Notes: generated by a model from the sequence alone, not told the origin. Numbered from the stretch's first letter, positions 44,247 to 54,170 are shown. The stretch: 64,000 nucleotides of DNA from Ktedonobacteraceae bacterium (GCA_035653615.1 DASRBN010000008.1:47521-111520), one strand, 5' to 3'. A program made the numbers and translations.

Positions 44247-44735
44247 CTATTCTGCTTCCGCAGTTCCTGTTGTCTCCGCGGGTTTCTTCAACAATGCCTG
44301 CCGCCCCATCCAGGGGATTGGCTTCTGCGCCTCGTGTGGATGCGTGGGGCCTGCGTAAATCTTCAGATGATGCATGATTTCGTCGCCCAGGCGGTTATGC
44401 ATCACCATACCGCGTACAGCGTGCTCCAGTGCTCGCTCGGGATGCTTTCCCTCAAGAACTTGCCGGAGGGTGGTCTTTTTTAATCCACCGGGATACTGGC
44501 TGTGGCGATAATAGACCTTCTGGTCCATGCGCCTGCCCGTCACAGCGATCTTGTCCGCGTTGATCACGATCACAAAATCACCGCTCTGCATATGCGGCGT
44601 AAAGGTTGGTTTGTGTTTGCCGCGCAAAATCTGCGCAATCTCTGATGCCAGGCGGCCCAGTATCTGACCCTCAGCATCGATGACATACCACTGTGGCTTC
44701 AGGTCGGCGGCCCTGGCGCTATACGTTTTCATCAT
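44247..44735 (-). CDS. rplM: Ribosomal protein L13
   Basis: L13 of the large subunit, an early assembly protein, here 162 residues. It begins MMKTYSARAADLKPQWYVID. The core has LGRLASEIAQILRGKHKPTF and VINADKIAVTGRRMDQK. A GGAG lies about nine bases before the first ATG. Its start overlaps the end of truA by 17 bp, coupling translation. The C-terminus has a polar tail. rpsI follows one base away, as in most bacteria. Confidence 0.95.
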   Translation of the reverse strand: MMKTYSARAADLKPQWYVIDAEGQILGRLASEIAQILRGKHKPTFTPHMQSGDFVIVINADKIAVTGRRMDQKVYYRHSQYPGGLKKTTLRQVLEGKHPERALEHAVRGMVMHNRLGDEIMHHLKIYAGPTHPHEAQKPIPWMGRQALLKKPAETTGTAEAE

Positions 44736-45540
44736 GATTCATTCTCCAATAATGGGGTTTTTCGTCAAATCCCAAATCTTTAGAATATTCTACCCGCACC
44801 AGGCATAGTCCATGTGGTGGAGCTGCTGAACCAGGGTGCGTCCTGTTTGCCTGTCGCACAATAGCGGCAAATTCATCCAGGCTCAGCCTCTTCTGCCCTA
44901 CGAGCAACAGTGTTCCCATGATATTGCGAACCATCCCCGTGAGGAAGGCGTCCGCGGTAAAATCACAAGAGATAAGTGCATTATTCCGCTTGCAGCTTGC
45001 AGCAAGCATTGTGCGAACGCAAGAGTGCGGCCCCGGCTTCAACGGATTCGTCTCATCGGGGCTGCGACCGAAAGCTCCGAAATCTTTGCGCCCCAGCAAT
45101 TGCCGGCACGCCTCATCCATCAGGTCTTCCGCTAACTCACGCGGGCTGTAGTAACTGTATCTCGCCCATAATGGCGAGCGGGCTGCGCCGTTCCAGATTG
45201 TATAGCGATACGAGCGGCTTTTCGCGCTATAGCGGGCATGAAAGCTATCAGGAACTTCTCTTGCCCAACGTACCGCTACTGTTACCGGTAGGACTGCATT
45301 TAAAGCCCGCATCCAGACCTGTGGCGCCAGGTGAGAGTTTGTGCGGAAGTGGATCACCTGACCACTTGCATGCACTCCGGCATCGGTGCGACCTGCCCCG
45401 TAGACTACCGACATCTGGCCGCTGATACGCTCAATCGCTGCTTCCAGCGTTCCCTGTATCGTTGGTCCATGGTTTTCAGGTTGACGCTGAAAACCATGAT
45501 AATCAGTACCGTCATACTCAATGCCACAGGCGAGTTTCAT
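44719..45540 (-). CDS. truA: tRNA pseudouridine synthase A
   Basis: TruA makes pseudouridine at positions 38-40 of tRNA anticodon arms. The enzyme has 273 residues, normal length. It begins MKLACGIEYDGTDYHGFQRQ, and the catalytic aspartate is in GAGRTDAGVHASGQVI. A C-terminal FLTGMVRNIMGTLLLVG is typical. It sits between rplQ and rplM in a common gene order. The 117-bp gap to rplQ upstream contains a GTAGGGGC-type repeat and a short direct repeat. Confidence 0.93.
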   Translation of the reverse strand: MKLACGIEYDGTDYHGFQRQPENHGPTIQGTLEAAIERISGQMSVVYGAGRTDAGVHASGQVIHFRTNSHLAPQVWMRALNAVLPVTVAVRWAREVPDSFHARYSAKSRSYRYTIWNGAARSPLWARYSYYSPRELAEDLMDEACRQLLGRKDFGAFGRSPDETNPLKPGPHSCVRTMLAASCKRNNALISCDFTADAFLTGMVRNIMGTLLLVGQKRLSLDEFAAIVRQANRTHPGSAAPPHGLCLVRVEYSKDLGFDEKPHYWRMNHDENV

Positions 45541-45579
45541 AGTCTCTCACCAGAGCCGATAATGGGGTTCAACCAATTG

Positions 45580-45665
45580 GTTAAGTTACCCTGCAAGCAA
45601 TCAGTTAAGTTACCCCGCAAGGCCGATAAATCGGCGGTGTGTACGGTAAACCGGCCCCTACACGA
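45580..45665. repeat. Direct repeat plus degenerate GGCCGAT palindrome between rplQ and truA
   Basis: TTAAGTTACCC(T/C)GCAAG occurs at 45580-45596 and 45605-45621. A degenerate GGCCGATAAATCGGC and CCGGCCCCTAC repeat follows at 45621-45662. Together these fill the rplQ-truA gap. Confidence 0.55.
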
Positions 45666-46284
45666 GGGCGATTTGTGCCATGTCGGCGGCATCGCCCTGG
45701 CGCTTGCCCAGTTTCGTGATGCGCGTATAGCCACCGGGGCGGCCAGTGTAGCGCGGGGCCAGTTCGTCAAAGATTTTCTTGACAACCAGCTCGTCTGGAA
45801 TCGATTGCAGGATGCGGCGGCGCGCATGCAATTCGATAGCCATCGCTTCATATGCGGCCTGCAGTGCCCGTTCGGCCTCATCTTCATTCGAGATGATGCG
45901 GAGCAGTTCATTGCGGCGGTCCCGGTACTTATTTTCCAGGAACCTGCGGCCCTTATCGGTCAGAGGCGGCTTGCCCATATCGGCGCGATCCTCATTCGAA
46001 GCGACCTTTTTGTCGAGTGAGAAACGACCGCGGCGCGCGAAAGCGAGTATCTGCGCTGCCTTCTCATCGTCCCCGACGACCTCATTCAGATGCTGTCGAG
46101 CGGCAAGATAGCCCTTGATAGCAATAGAAATCAGCTTCTCCGTCTCTCCGCGGATGGCACGCGCCCGTGCCTCCGTGGTCTTTATACGATCATAGCGGAT
46201 GAGACCTATCATGAGATTGCGCCGTGCAGAACGCCGACGCGGCTCAGGCATGCTCATCCGATTACCGGCAACTCGGTGCCTCAC
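45658..46284 (-). CDS. rplQ: Ribosomal protein L17 with a large internal insertion
   Basis: L17 of the large-subunit exit-tunnel face. The start is GTG 46284 (protein begins [11 protein letters not shown]), with GGAGG six bases upstream and the rpoA stop one base before it. A longer frame upstream overlaps rpoA and has no ribosome site. The protein has about 208 residues against a usual 110-130. The conserved N-part (to ISIAIKG) and C-part ([13 protein letters not shown] to IALV) are both normal. Residues of about 59-151 between them, charged and helical (such as [15 protein letters not shown]), have no counterpart in typical L17. Confidence 0.9.
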   Translation of the reverse strand: MRHRVAGNRMSMPEPRRRSARRNLMIGLIRYDRIKTTEARARAIRGETEKLISIAIKGYLAARQHLNEVVGDDEKAAQILAFARRGRFSLDKKVASNEDRADMGKPPLTDKGRRFLENKYRDRRNELLRIISNEDEAERALQAAYEAMAIELHARRRILQSIPDELVVKKIFDELAPRYTGRPGGYTRITKLGKRQGDAADMAQIALV

Positions 46285-46285
46285 C

Positions 46286-47266
46286 TTATTCCTCCATTTC
46301 GTGATCGCCGTCAAAATCGGCCCCAACCGCGCTGGTACGTGGATTCGGCAGGAAGTTGCGTGCCAGCAATCGCTCGCGCAACTCTTGCAGACTCTTCTCA
46401 CCGAAGTTTCGCACGCCAAGCAGGTCTTCCTCGTTCATCGAAAGCACCTGACCAACTTTCGTAATGTTACTGCGCTTGAGGCAGTTATACGCGCGAACCG
46501 AGAGATCAAGCTCCTCGATGGGAGTATCGTAGATCTTCTGTGGAATCGGTATGCTGCTCAGCGGCGGCTTCTCCGGCTCGGTCAAAGTCGCGCGGTAGTT
46601 GGCAAGCTGCGTAAAATGGCGTACCAGAATATCGGCACTCTGGCGCAAGGCCTCATCCGGTGGAATTGTGCCGTCGGTCCAGATTTCAAGAACAATTTTA
46701 TCGTAGTTTGTCATTTGTCCTACGCGCGTATGCTCAACGGTATAATTTACCTTTTGCACAGGCGTGTAAATGGCATCTATAGGGATCACCCCGATGGGCT
46801 GGTCTTCTTTTGAGTCGGCGGGGACATAGCCTTTGCCGGTCTCAACAACCAGTTCCATTTCGAGGCGAGCATTCTCGTTGTCTAATGTGGCAATGTAGAG
46901 ATCAGGATTGACGATCTCGACAGTGCTAGGAGCCATAATATCGGTGGCAGTCACCACGCGCTCGCCACTGACCTCCAGACGCATCGAAACGGGATGGTCT
47001 GAAAAGGAGCGGAGGCGGAGTTTCTTGACATTCAAAACGATGTCGGTCACATCCTCCATCACATTGGGAATATCCTGAAACTCGTGTTGCACACCATCGA
47101 TACGAATAGAGGTCACCGCCGCACCGGGCAGCGAGGAGAGCAGGACACGCCGTAGCGCGTTGCCCAGGGTCATCCCATACCCCGCCTCCAATGGTTCAAT
47201 ATCATAGCTCGCATAGTTTCCTTGTGTTTTAGTATTTTTAATGCGAGGCAGAGTAATATCTAGCAA
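46286..47266 (-). CDS. rpoA: RNA polymerase alpha subunit
   Basis: The alpha subunit of RNA polymerase, 326 residues. It dimerises and seeds core assembly, and its C-terminal domain (from about 250) contacts UP elements and activators. The N-terminal domain shows [20 protein letters not shown]. The C-terminal domain has [20 protein letters not shown] and [19 protein letters not shown]. It starts with TTG at 47266, preceded by a GCAGG sequence. It ends one base before rplQ, the usual alpha operon order. Confidence 0.95.
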   Translation of the reverse strand: MLDITLPRIKNTKTQGNYASYDIEPLEAGYGMTLGNALRRVLLSSLPGAAVTSIRIDGVQHEFQDIPNVMEDVTDIVLNVKKLRLRSFSDHPVSMRLEVSGERVVTATDIMAPSTVEIVNPDLYIATLDNENARLEMELVVETGKGYVPADSKEDQPIGVIPIDAIYTPVQKVNYTVEHTRVGQMTNYDKIVLEIWTDGTIPPDEALRQSADILVRHFTQLANYRATLTEPEKPPLSSIPIPQKIYDTPIEELDLSVRAYNCLKRSNITKVGQVLSMNEEDLLGVRNFGEKSLQELRERLLARNFLPNPRTSAVGADFDGDHEMEE

Positions 47267-47374
47267 GGTTCAACCTGCCTTTCTTTTCCTACCATGAATT
47301 ACTGCCCGTTTCCCAACTTGCCTCTAGCTCTACATAGGAGAAACCGCGTAAGTTGGTAGTCCAAGAGTCCTGTA

Positions 47375-47412
47375 CCTTTAGCATTCCATCCTTGCGGGTA
47401 GGATGCTAAAGG
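47375..47412. promoter_or_regulatory. Hairpin between rpsD and rpoA
   Basis: The arms CCTTTAGCATTCC and GGATGCTAAAGG pair with one bulge around a 13-nt loop, in the 183-bp gap between the rpsD stop and the rpoA start. It may be a transcription attenuator or an S4-type autoregulatory target. It has no T run on the transcribed strand. Confidence 0.45.
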
Positions 47413-47449
47413 CATATACCCAACCGCCGGCAAACATCAACGCGTGAGA

Positions 47450-48076
47450 TTAGCGCTGATATAATTCAACCACCTTCTGCTCATCGAAAGGCAATTCAAG
47501 GTCTGTTCGTACCGGCAGCGAGAGTACGCGACCGGTCATGGCATCTACATCCAGGCTTAACCAGGCGGGAACGCCTTTCTGAGCCAGGAGCAGCGCGCGG
47601 GTCTTGAAGTACTCAAGTCCCTTACTTCGCTCACGAACGGAGATCACATCATTCGGTTTCGCAATAAAGGAAGGAATATCAGTTTTGCGGCCATTTACTG
47701 CAAAGTGTCCATGACAGACCAGCTGGCGAGCCTGCGCTCGCGAATCGGCGAAGCCCAGTCGATAGACCAGGTTATCCAGGCGCATCTCGAGCACCTGCAT
47801 CAGGTTCTCGCTGGTCCTGCCGGGGCGATGGGCCGCGATATCGAATTGCCTGCGGAACTGCCGTTCCAACAAGCCATAGGTGCGGCGTACTTTCTGCTTC
47901 TCACGTAACTGGAGCGCGTAGCCTGATGGTTTGCGCGCACGACTTGAGCCATGCTGTCCCGGGCGAGTATTGCGGCGCTCAAGGGTGCAATTCATCATGC
48001 ACTTATCGCCCTTCAAAAAAAGTTTCACCCCCTCGCGCCTGCAGAGTTTGCAGACGGGGCCGGTATAACGTGCCAT
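47450..48076 (-). CDS. rpsD: Ribosomal protein S4, zinc-binding form
   Basis: Primary 16S-binding assembly protein, 208 residues. The N-terminus has a CxxC...CxxxC pattern ([13 protein letters not shown], then DKCMMNCTL), which marks the zinc-binding paralogue. The S4 RNA-binding domain has [21 protein letters not shown] strong AGGAGG site precedes the ATG. S4 often represses its own operon in other bacteria; a hairpin lies immediately downstream. Confidence 0.94.
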   Translation of the reverse strand: MARYTGPVCKLCRREGVKLFLKGDKCMMNCTLERRNTRPGQHGSSRARKPSGYALQLREKQKVRRTYGLLERQFRRQFDIAAHRPGRTSENLMQVLEMRLDNLVYRLGFADSRAQARQLVCHGHFAVNGRKTDIPSFIAKPNDVISVRERSKGLEYFKTRALLLAQKGVPAWLSLDVDAMTGRVLSLPVRTDLELPFDEQKVVELYQR

Positions 48077-48109
48077 CTAATCGAATCCTCCTCACACGCA
48101 CAGATCGAA

Positions 48110-48511
48110 TTACACGCGACGCCGTTTCGGCGGCCGGCAGCCATTGTGCGGAATAGGTGTAACATCAACGATCGAGGTAATATTCAGACCGGCGGATTGC
48201 AAGGAACGGATTGCGGCTTCACGACCAGAACCCGGTCCCTTGACAAAGACCTCGATCTGCCGCAGACCATGCTCCATCGCCTTACGAGCTGCCGATTCTG
48301 CGGTGACCTGTGCAGCATAAGGAGTGCTTTTGCGGGAGCCTTTGAAGCCCTGGCCGCCGGCACTGCCCCAGGAAATGACATTACCATTGGGGTCTGTAAG
48401 CGTAACAATTGTATTATTAAATGTGGCCTGAATATGCGCCTGCCCACGCGGTATCGACTTACGCTCACGCCGCCTGGGTTTGCCTGCCGTTGTTTTCTTT
48501 TTGTCTGCCAT
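48110..48511 (-). CDS. rpsK: Ribosomal protein S11
   Basis: S11, on the small-subunit platform beside the mRNA exit path, 133 residues. The core begins [20 protein letters not shown], with [20 protein letters not shown] and the late [10 protein letters not shown]. The first 18 residues form a basic N-terminal tail, as in many bacteria. The ribosome site is GGAAGG. It lies between rpsM and rpsD with short gaps. Confidence 0.95.
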   Translation of the reverse strand: MADKKKTTAGKPRRRERKSIPRGQAHIQATFNNTIVTLTDPNGNVISWGSAGGQGFKGSRKSTPYAAQVTAESAARKAMEHGLRQIEVFVKGPGSGREAAIRSLQSAGLNITSIVDVTPIPHNGCRPPKRRRV

Positions 48512-48532
48512 ACTTGCAATACCTTCCCAGCG

Positions 48533-48916
48533 TTACTTCTTTGCCGTAGCTTTCTTCTTGCCTGCCACAGTTCTCTTCGGCCCACGCCGCGTGCGCGCAT
48601 TCGTGCGCGTGCGCTGCCCGCGCACCGGCAAGTTGCGACGATGACGCATACCACGATAGCAACCGATCTCAATCAGCCGCTTGATATTCATATCCACTTC
48701 GCGGCGCAGATCGCCCTCGACCTTATATTCGCGGTCGATCACCTCGCGCAAGCGGTTGACCTCTTCTTCGGTCAAATCTTTTACCCGCGTATCGGGGTTA
48801 ATTCGTGTTCGCTCCAGGATTTTGCGGCTGGTTGTCAGGCCAATCCCGTAGATGTAGCACAGCGAAATCTCCACACGCTTATCGCGTGGAATGTCAACGC
48901 CGGCAATTCTAGCCAT
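48533..48916 (-). CDS. rpsM: Ribosomal protein S13
   Basis: S13, in the small-subunit head at the central bridge to the large subunit, about 127 residues. It begins [18 protein letters not shown], with the typical [14 protein letters not shown], and ends in a basic lysine/arginine-rich tail. The start at 48916 has GGAGG eight bases upstream; the reading from 48928 adds four residues without one. It lies between rpmJ and rpsK. Confidence 0.95.
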   Translation of the reverse strand: MARIAGVDIPRDKRVEISLCYIYGIGLTTSRKILERTRINPDTRVKDLTEEEVNRLREVIDREYKVEGDLRREVDMNIKRLIEIGCYRGMRHRRNLPVRGQRTRTNARTRRGPKRTVAGKKKATAKK

Positions 48917-48933
48917 CTTTTCCTCCAAATTAT

Positions 48934-48987
48934 GTAGGGGTGACCCCGGTCAGGTTACCCCTGGTCACCCGTGCAGGTCACCTCTAC
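48934..48987. repeat. GTAGGGGTGACC-type repeat between rpmJ and rpsM
   Basis: GTAGGGGTGACC, then tandem-like GGTTACCCC, GGTCACCC and AGGTCACCTCTAC. It is a degenerate inverted repeat of the GTAGGGGC group. It lies in the roughly 80-bp spacer upstream of rpsM, with rpsM's GGAGG ribosome site on its minus-strand side. Confidence 0.55.
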
Positions 48988-48998
48988 AGCAACCTGCA

Positions 48999-49115
48999 TT
49001 AACCCTGTCTCTGCTTATGCTTGGGATCCTTGCTACAGATAATCATTACCACGCGATTGCGCCGGATTACCTTGCAATGCTCGCAGCGCGGTTTTACCGA
49101 GGCGCGCACTTTCAT
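48999..49115 (-). CDS. rpmJ: Ribosomal protein L36
   Basis: L36, the smallest large-subunit protein, 38 residues. It begins [18 protein letters not shown] and ends [11 protein letters not shown]. The zinc ribbon uses Cys11, Cys14, Cys27 and His33, all present (CEHC, then IICSKDPKH). Its start codon lies at 49115 and the stop at 48999. It sits in its standard place between infA and rpsM. Confidence 0.93.
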   Translation of the reverse strand: MKVRASVKPRCEHCKVIRRNRVVMIICSKDPKHKQRQG

Positions 49116-49296
49116 GGTTGCCCTCCTCAACTCGACTCAATTCAGTTCAATTTTAAAAAGTTAACATGAAAAAGTGAAAAAATCAGAAAGTAGGAAGGCT
49201 CTCGTTTGTCTGATTACCTGCCTGCTTGCTTCAAGCCGTCAAAAAGAAGCCGCTGAGAAGAAATGGAAAAGTGAAACAGAGGAAGTTACTTCCGCC

Positions 49297-49518
49297 TCAC
49301 GATTTCACACGCCACGTAATGCGACCGCGTGTCAGATCATAAGGGGACAGCACAACTCTTACCTTATCACCTGGCACAATACGCACAAAATTCATACGAA
49401 TACGTCCTGAGAGCACGGCAAGGACCTGGTGCTGCTCGTCGATTTCTACCTTGAACATGGCGTTGGGGAGGGCTTCAATGACTTTACCCTCCACTTCGAT
49501 TTCATCTTTCTTTGCCAT
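49297..49518 (-). CDS. infA: Translation initiation factor IF-1
   Basis: IF-1, 73 residues, an OB-fold protein that occupies the A site during initiation. It begins [20 protein letters not shown] and ends [10 protein letters not shown]. It has the normal length and core. The ribosome site is AAAGGAA. The roughly 180-bp spacer to rpmJ is larger than usual. The gene follows map after about 290 bp and may have its own promoter there. Confidence 0.95.
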   Translation of the reverse strand: MAKKDEIEVEGKVIEALPNAMFKVEIDEQHQVLAVLSGRIRMNFVRIVPGDKVRVVLSPYDLTRGRITWRVKS

Positions 49519-49808
49519 AGCTTCCTTTCTCTAATGACGGCCAATTTTTCGGTGATGATTCCATGATAAAATGGCAGCAGTTGACACTGCTGCAGCCAAC
49601 TACGAATTATAGCACATTATAATAACATTGTCGAGAGGGAATTTCTTCCTACTACCCATAAGTGCATCCGAGCTTCTTCCCCTTCGTTCCTCAGGGCTTC
49701 GGCTTCTTTCGCTCAGCATGAGATGCTCACGGCATGCCACAGGCATGTCATTCTGAGCGAAGCGAAGAATCTCTACCGACCCTCATGGGAATCGCCAGAA
49801 ATTCGCAA
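49519..49808. other. 290-bp map-infA spacer with a TCATTCTGAGCG element
   Basis: It contains GTCATTCTGAGCGAAGCGAA at 49747-49766 followed by GAATCTC, with a partial inverse (CTTCTTTCGCTCAGCATGA) at 49703-49721. The rest is A+T-richer. A break in the operon or an internal infA promoter could lie here; I see no clear consensus boxes. Confidence 0.5.
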
Positions 49809-50558
49809 CTACAGTGTCAGGATATCCGCGTCTCCCTCGGTAATTGCCACGGTATGCTCAAAGTGGGCGGCGTAGCTTTTATCGGCGGTGACGACCGTCC
49901 ACTTGTCGGGTAGCACCTCTGTTTCCTTCTGGCCCATGGTGACCATGGGTTCGATGGCGATTACCATACCGGAGCGAAGCAGCGGATTGGGCTGGCCCTT
50001 TTCGATATAGTTCAGCACCTGCGGGTCTTCATGCATGCTGCGACCCACGCCGTGACCCCCGTACTGCCTCACTACTGAAAAGCCCGCCGCTTCTACAAAG
50101 GTTTGCACCGCGCGACCGATATCTGATACGCGATTCCCGGCTCGCGCCGCGGCAATACCGCGATAGAGAGCGTCCTCGGTCACCTTCAGCAGGCGTTTCA
50201 CCTCTGACGAAACCTCACCGACAGGCACGGTGATCGCGGAGTCGCCGTGCCAGCCACGATAGATGGCGCCAAAATCGATGCTGATAATATCGCCATCGCG
50301 CAGGATGCGTTTGCCAGGGATACCATGCACAATCTCATCGTTTACTGACGTACAGATCGAGGCCGGGTAACCGTGATAGCCCAAAAAGCTAGCTTTGGCG
50401 CCCCAGCGCTTCAATTCTTCCTCAGCTATAGCATCCAGGTCTGCCGTAGTAATGCCTGGGCGGACGGCGCTACGCAACTTTGCGAGGACTTCGGCCACGA
50501 TGTGGCCTGCCTCGCGCATCTTCTCTCGTTCTTCCCTCGACTTGATAATGATTGCCAT
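49809..50558 (-). CDS. map: Methionine aminopeptidase, type I
   Basis: Removes the initiator methionine from new proteins. 249 residues. The pita-bread fold has metal ligands in IDFGAIYRGWHGDSAITVPV, and the later segment GHGVGRSMHEDPQVL and the IEPMVTMG motif. Its start ATG has weak spacing to a GGGTAG-like site. It lies downstream of adk in the order used by many bacteria. Confidence 0.95.
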   Translation of the reverse strand: MAIIIKSREEREKMREAGHIVAEVLAKLRSAVRPGITTADLDAIAEEELKRWGAKASFLGYHGYPASICTSVNDEIVHGIPGKRILRDGDIISIDFGAIYRGWHGDSAITVPVGEVSSEVKRLLKVTEDALYRGIAAARAGNRVSDIGRAVQTFVEAAGFSVVRQYGGHGVGRSMHEDPQVLNYIEKGQPNPLLRSGMVIAIEPMVTMGQKETEVLPDKWTVVTADKSYAAHFEHTVAITEGDADILTL

Positions 50559-50571
50559 GGTCTACCCTTGT

Positions 50572-51231
50572 TCAAGACGGCTCAGATAATTTTCGTATCA
50601 CGTCCAGCAATGCAGCCTGCACCTGCTCGATACTCTGATTGCCATTCACTTTCACGAGCTTCTGCTGCTGGCCATAATAGTCAAGCAGGTGGATGGTCTC
50701 GTTGAAAAAGATGTCGAGCCGGCGCTGGACGGCATCTCCTGTATCATCGGAGCGCTGGTACAATTCACTTCCATCGATGTCGCAGACGCCCGGAACTTTG
50801 GGCGGGTTGGTGTTGATATTGTAAACGTGCTGGTTGGCACGGCAGATGTAACGCCCGGACAACCTGTGGAGAAGTTCCTGGCGAGGAACATCCAGGTAGA
50901 TTGCGAGGTCTATCTGTTTTCCGGATTCCTGCAATCCCTTATCCAGAACCTGCGCCTGCGGAATTGTGCGAGGGAAGCCATCCAACAAGGCACCTTTCGC
51001 AGCATCGGACTCACGCAGGCGACCGAGCACCATCGCCACAGTGATTTCGTCGGGGACGAGTTCGCCGCGATCCAGGTAGGACTTAGCCTTCAAGCCCAGT
51101 TCAGTCTGCTCACTCTGCGCTTTTCGCAGCAGGTCTCCACTGGATATATGGGGAATGCCGAGCATTTTCGATAGCAAATCCGCCTGCGTTCCCTTACCTG
51201 AGCCTTGCGCGCCGATCAGGATGATGTACAC
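50572..51231 (-). CDS. adk: Adenylate kinase
   Basis: Converts ATP plus AMP into two ADP. 219 residues. The P-loop is GAQGSGKGT, a variant of the usual GPPGAGKGT. The lid domain carries YICRANQHVYNINTNPPK, then VCDIDGSELYQRSDD. The lid has two cysteines rather than four, so a full zinc site is not clear. The start is GTG at 51231 with GGAGGG upstream. It lies between secY and map. Confidence 0.94.
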   Translation of the reverse strand: MYIILIGAQGSGKGTQADLLSKMLGIPHISSGDLLRKAQSEQTELGLKAKSYLDRGELVPDEITVAMVLGRLRESDAAKGALLDGFPRTIPQAQVLDKGLQESGKQIDLAIYLDVPRQELLHRLSGRYICRANQHVYNINTNPPKVPGVCDIDGSELYQRSDDTGDAVQRRLDIFFNETIHLLDYYGQQQKLVKVNGNQSIEQVQAALLDVIRKLSEPS

Positions 51232-51319
51232 GTTTCTTTACCCTCCGATGGAAGAACGGCTCCACATTGAGCCGGCAATTACTGCATCTACACTTGACCT
51301 TTTCGGGTCTGCTGGTTTC

Positions 51320-51348
51320 AGGGCGCCCACAAGGGGACGCCCCTATCC
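51320..51348. repeat. GGGCGCCC-type hairpin downstream of secY
   Basis: AGGGCGCCCACAAGGGGACGCCCCTA forms a short inverted repeat in the secY-adk spacer. It belongs to the dispersed GTAGGGGC group by its arms. It overlaps the last base of the secY stop. Confidence 0.5.
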
Positions 51349-52682
51349 TATGTGAGGAACCCTGAATAGTTACGCATAACCATCTGGGCCTCGATCTGCC
51401 GAACCGTATCCAGCACGACGCCGACCACAATCAGCAGGGCGGCGCTGCTAAGCAGCTGGTTGCCACCGACGCGGGCGAGGAATGGCAAAATCGCTACAAT
51501 GCCCAGGAACAAGGCTCCTGCCAGCGTGATACGATTCAAAATCTCGTTCAGGTAACGGCGCGTCGTCTCGCCTGGACGGTAGCCAGGGATATGAGCGCCC
51601 TGCTTCTGCAAGTTATCCGGGATATTTTGCTGCTGCCACACTACGTAGGCATAGAAGTAGGTGAATGCTACGACCAGGACAAAGTAGATGGCCCAGTAAT
51701 ACCACAGGCTCGTATTGGCAATATTCGTCCCAACCCAGTTCGCCAGGGCCTGCAACCATCCTGTATTGCTTCCTATCAGGTACTGCGAGAGTACTGCCGG
51801 GAAGATCAGCATGGATTGCGCGAAGATCAGGGGGATCATACCCGCGCTATTGACCTGCATGGGAATATAGGTTCTTTGCGCCGTGCCCACCAGCATGCCG
51901 CGTCCAACCATACGCTTCGTTGGATATTCAATCGGTACGCGACGCTGCCCTTGATAGATGTACACAATACCAACAATTGTAACCAGACCGACCAGCAAGA
52001 AGACGCCGAGGCTGACAATACCGCCGCCAGAAGATGACGAACTGGCAGTAAAACCTGACTGGATGAAGCTGGGAATACGACTGACGATACCACCAAAGAT
52101 GATGATCGAGATACCGTTGCCGATGCCGTTTTCAGTGATCAGTTCACCAAGCCATACCAGGATCATCGTCCCGGCTGTCAGGGTGATCAGGATGGCGAGT
52201 GACTCCAACCAGTACTGGCTGCTGAACAGGTTGAAGTTCGTGAGGACATTCGCGCGCTCGAAAATGGCGGCCTGTCCTAACGCCTGTAAGAACGCCAGTG
52301 GCACGGTGATGATGCGTGTGATCTGGCTGAATTTGAGACGACCGGCTTCGCCTTCGCGCATCATGTTCTCTAAGGCGGGGATAATTGGCTGCAGGAGCTG
52401 CATGACAATCGTCGCCGTGATATACGGATAGACGCCCAGAGCTACAATCGAGAACTGTTGCAACGACCCGCCAGAAAACACGTCCAGCAGGCCAAGCAAC
52501 TGGCCCAGATTCTGGTTGCCCCCGCCCTGGTTGAACAGGCCAGACAGAGCCTTCTGTTCCGTGGGTGATAGGGGCACAGTGATATGAGCGAGGACGCGGA
52601 AGATCAGCAGCATCGCTATAGTGAAGAGTATTTTCTTGCGCAGATCAGGAATAGTCCAGATGCTCCGCAGACGTTCCCACAT
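51348..52682 (-). CDS. secY: Protein translocase channel subunit SecY
   Basis: SecY, 444 residues, ten membrane helices, forms the protein-conducting channel. It begins MWERLRSIWTIPDLRKKILF. Typical segments are VALGVYPYITATIVMQLL and the late GYRPGETTRRYLNEIL. The plug and central helices are normal. It lies between rplO and adk, as in most bacteria. Confidence 0.95.
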   Translation of the reverse strand: MWERLRSIWTIPDLRKKILFTIAMLLIFRVLAHITVPLSPTEQKALSGLFNQGGGNQNLGQLLGLLDVFSGGSLQQFSIVALGVYPYITATIVMQLLQPIIPALENMMREGEAGRLKFSQITRIITVPLAFLQALGQAAIFERANVLTNFNLFSSQYWLESLAILITLTAGTMILVWLGELITENGIGNGISIIIFGGIVSRIPSFIQSGFTASSSSSGGGIVSLGVFLLVGLVTIVGIVYIYQGQRRVPIEYPTKRMVGRGMLVGTAQRTYIPMQVNSAGMIPLIFAQSMLIFPAVLSQYLIGSNTGWLQALANWVGTNIANTSLWYYWAIYFVLVVAFTYFYAYVVWQQQNIPDNLQKQGAHIPGYRPGETTRRYLNEILNRITLAGALFLGIVAILPFLARVGGNQLLSSAALLIVVGVVLDTVRQIEAQMVMRNYSGFLT

Positions 52683-52734
52683 GGGAAGCTCCTTTCACAG
52701 AAAAAAAGACATTCTATCAGGGCATAACGAGTTT

Positions 52735-53271
52735 TTATGCTCCGGTGTTCTGTTGACTTGCTGCCTTTTTACCCTCGTCCTTACGTCTCTTTGTCTTCTC
52801 GTATACTTTCGTGGGGATGATCTCGATTGACCCGCCTGCTGCCTCAATTTTGGCACGCGCGCTGGCCGAAAATTTGTGGGCGCGCACGGTCAAAGCGCGG
52901 TCAACTTCACCATCGCCAAGAATCTTGACCAGTTTCTTGCTTTCGGCTTTGGTCATGAAGCCTTGTTCCGCCAACTGTTCAGGCGTCACCTGCGTACCGG
53001 CCTCGAAGACCTGGAGATCGGCCACATTCACAATGGCATAATCGTGGCGGAAAGGCGTGTTGCTGTTGCCGAGGCCGCGCATGAACGGGAGGCGCTTCGA
53101 CAGGCGTGTCTGACCGCCATTAAATGCTCGATGTATTGTTCCGCCGGTGCGGGCTTTCTGGCCCTTGGTTCCGCGGCCCGCGGTCTTGCCGCGACCGGAG
53201 CCGTGGCCACGGCCAACGCGCCGCTCACGCTTGTGCGAACCAGGAGCTGGTCGCAAATCGCTTAGTTTCAT
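52735..53271 (-). CDS. rplO: Ribosomal protein L15
   Basis: L15 of the large subunit, 178 residues, longer than the usual 145-150 because of a basic polar C-terminal tail ([18 protein letters not shown]). The core has the glycine/arginine-rich [20 protein letters not shown] and [14 protein letters not shown]. The start overlaps the end of rpmD by one base. Confidence 0.95.
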   Translation of the reverse strand: MKLSDLRPAPGSHKRERRVGRGHGSGRGKTAGRGTKGQKARTGGTIHRAFNGGQTRLSKRLPFMRGLGNSNTPFRHDYAIVNVADLQVFEAGTQVTPEQLAEQGFMTKAESKKLVKILGDGEVDRALTVRAHKFSASARAKIEAAGGSIEIIPTKVYEKTKRRKDEGKKAASQQNTGA

Positions 53272-53453
53272 CAGACTACTTCCTCTACCTTTACCAGGTG
53301 GCTGACCTTGCGGATCATGCCGCGAATCGCGGGTTGATCCTCGTGTTCAACCGTCTGCTGGAGCTTACGCAATCCTAACGAGCGGATGGTTTCTTTCTGA
53401 TCCTTCGCATAACCAATCGCGCTTTTGACATATTTAATACGCAGCTTTGCCAT
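53271..53453 (-). CDS. rpmD: Ribosomal protein L30
   Basis: L30, 60 residues, of the short bacterial form. It begins [20 protein letters not shown] and has the usual [18 protein letters not shown]. Its stop shares a base with the rplO start. It sits in the normal rpsE-rpmD-rplO order. Confidence 0.94.
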   Translation of the reverse strand: MAKLRIKYVKSAIGYAKDQKETIRSLGLRKLQQTVEHEDQPAIRGMIRKVSHLVKVEEVV

Positions 53454-53462
53454 GTGTTACTC

Positions 53463-54152
53463 CTATCTGCGGCGGTCGCCACCACCACGGCGGTCGCCGC
53501 GGTCGCCGCGCCGCTCACCGCGCTCGCCGCCGCCCCTGCGTCCTCCTGATGTAGACCTGCTTTCACGGGCCTCTTCTTCGCGAGCGGCACGTGCCTGGGC
53601 CATTTGTTCTGCGGCGTTGGCGGCGGCGAGAGCCAGGCGCTCGGCCTGCTTCTTACCAACCACCTCAGCGACCGTCTTGCCACGCAGGGCAGCTTCGGTT
53701 TCGGCAGAGCGCAATTCGCGCAGGCCCTGCAAGCAAGCCATCACAGTATTTCCGGGATTGGTGCTTCCAAGGGATTTCGTCAAGATATCACGGATACCGG
53801 CCGCTTCCACCACGGCACGCACCGGGCCACCTGCGATTACACCGGTGCCCGGGGCGGCAGGTTTGAGCATGACCTCCGAGGCGCCGAAGCGTGTCTTTAC
53901 CATAAAAGGAATAGTGGTTCCGGTCAGGGGCACCTCGATCAGGTGCTTTTTGGCGTCCTCTACTCCCTTGCGAATAGCTTCTGTATACTCGGCAGCTTTG
54001 CCCAGGCCTAATCCAACGTGGCCGTTGTGGTCGCCCACAACGACAATCGCGCGGATACTGAAGCGTCGACCGCCCTGCACCACCTTGGATACGCGGCGAA
54101 CCTGCACGACTGTTTCTTCCAGGTTCAATTTTGAAGCATCTATTTTTGGCAT
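53463..54152 (-). CDS. rpsE: Ribosomal protein S5 with an RGG-like tail
   Basis: S5, 229 residues against about 165 in typical bacteria. The core ([20 protein letters not shown], then [14 protein letters not shown]) is normal. The extra part (about 165-229) is helical ([20 protein letters not shown]) and then an Arg/Gly-rich low-complexity tail. The tail could bind RNA or other acidic partners; its function is unknown. Confidence 0.95.
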   Translation of the reverse strand: MPKIDASKLNLEETVVQVRRVSKVVQGGRRFSIRAIVVVGDHNGHVGLGLGKAAEYTEAIRKGVEDAKKHLIEVPLTGTTIPFMVKTRFGASEVMLKPAAPGTGVIAGGPVRAVVEAAGIRDILTKSLGSTNPGNTVMACLQGLRELRSAETEAALRGKTVAEVVGKKQAERLALAAANAAEQMAQARAAREEEARESRSTSGGRRGGGERGERRGDRGDRRGGGDRRR

Positions 54153-54170
54153 CTTCTTTCTCCTGGCGGC

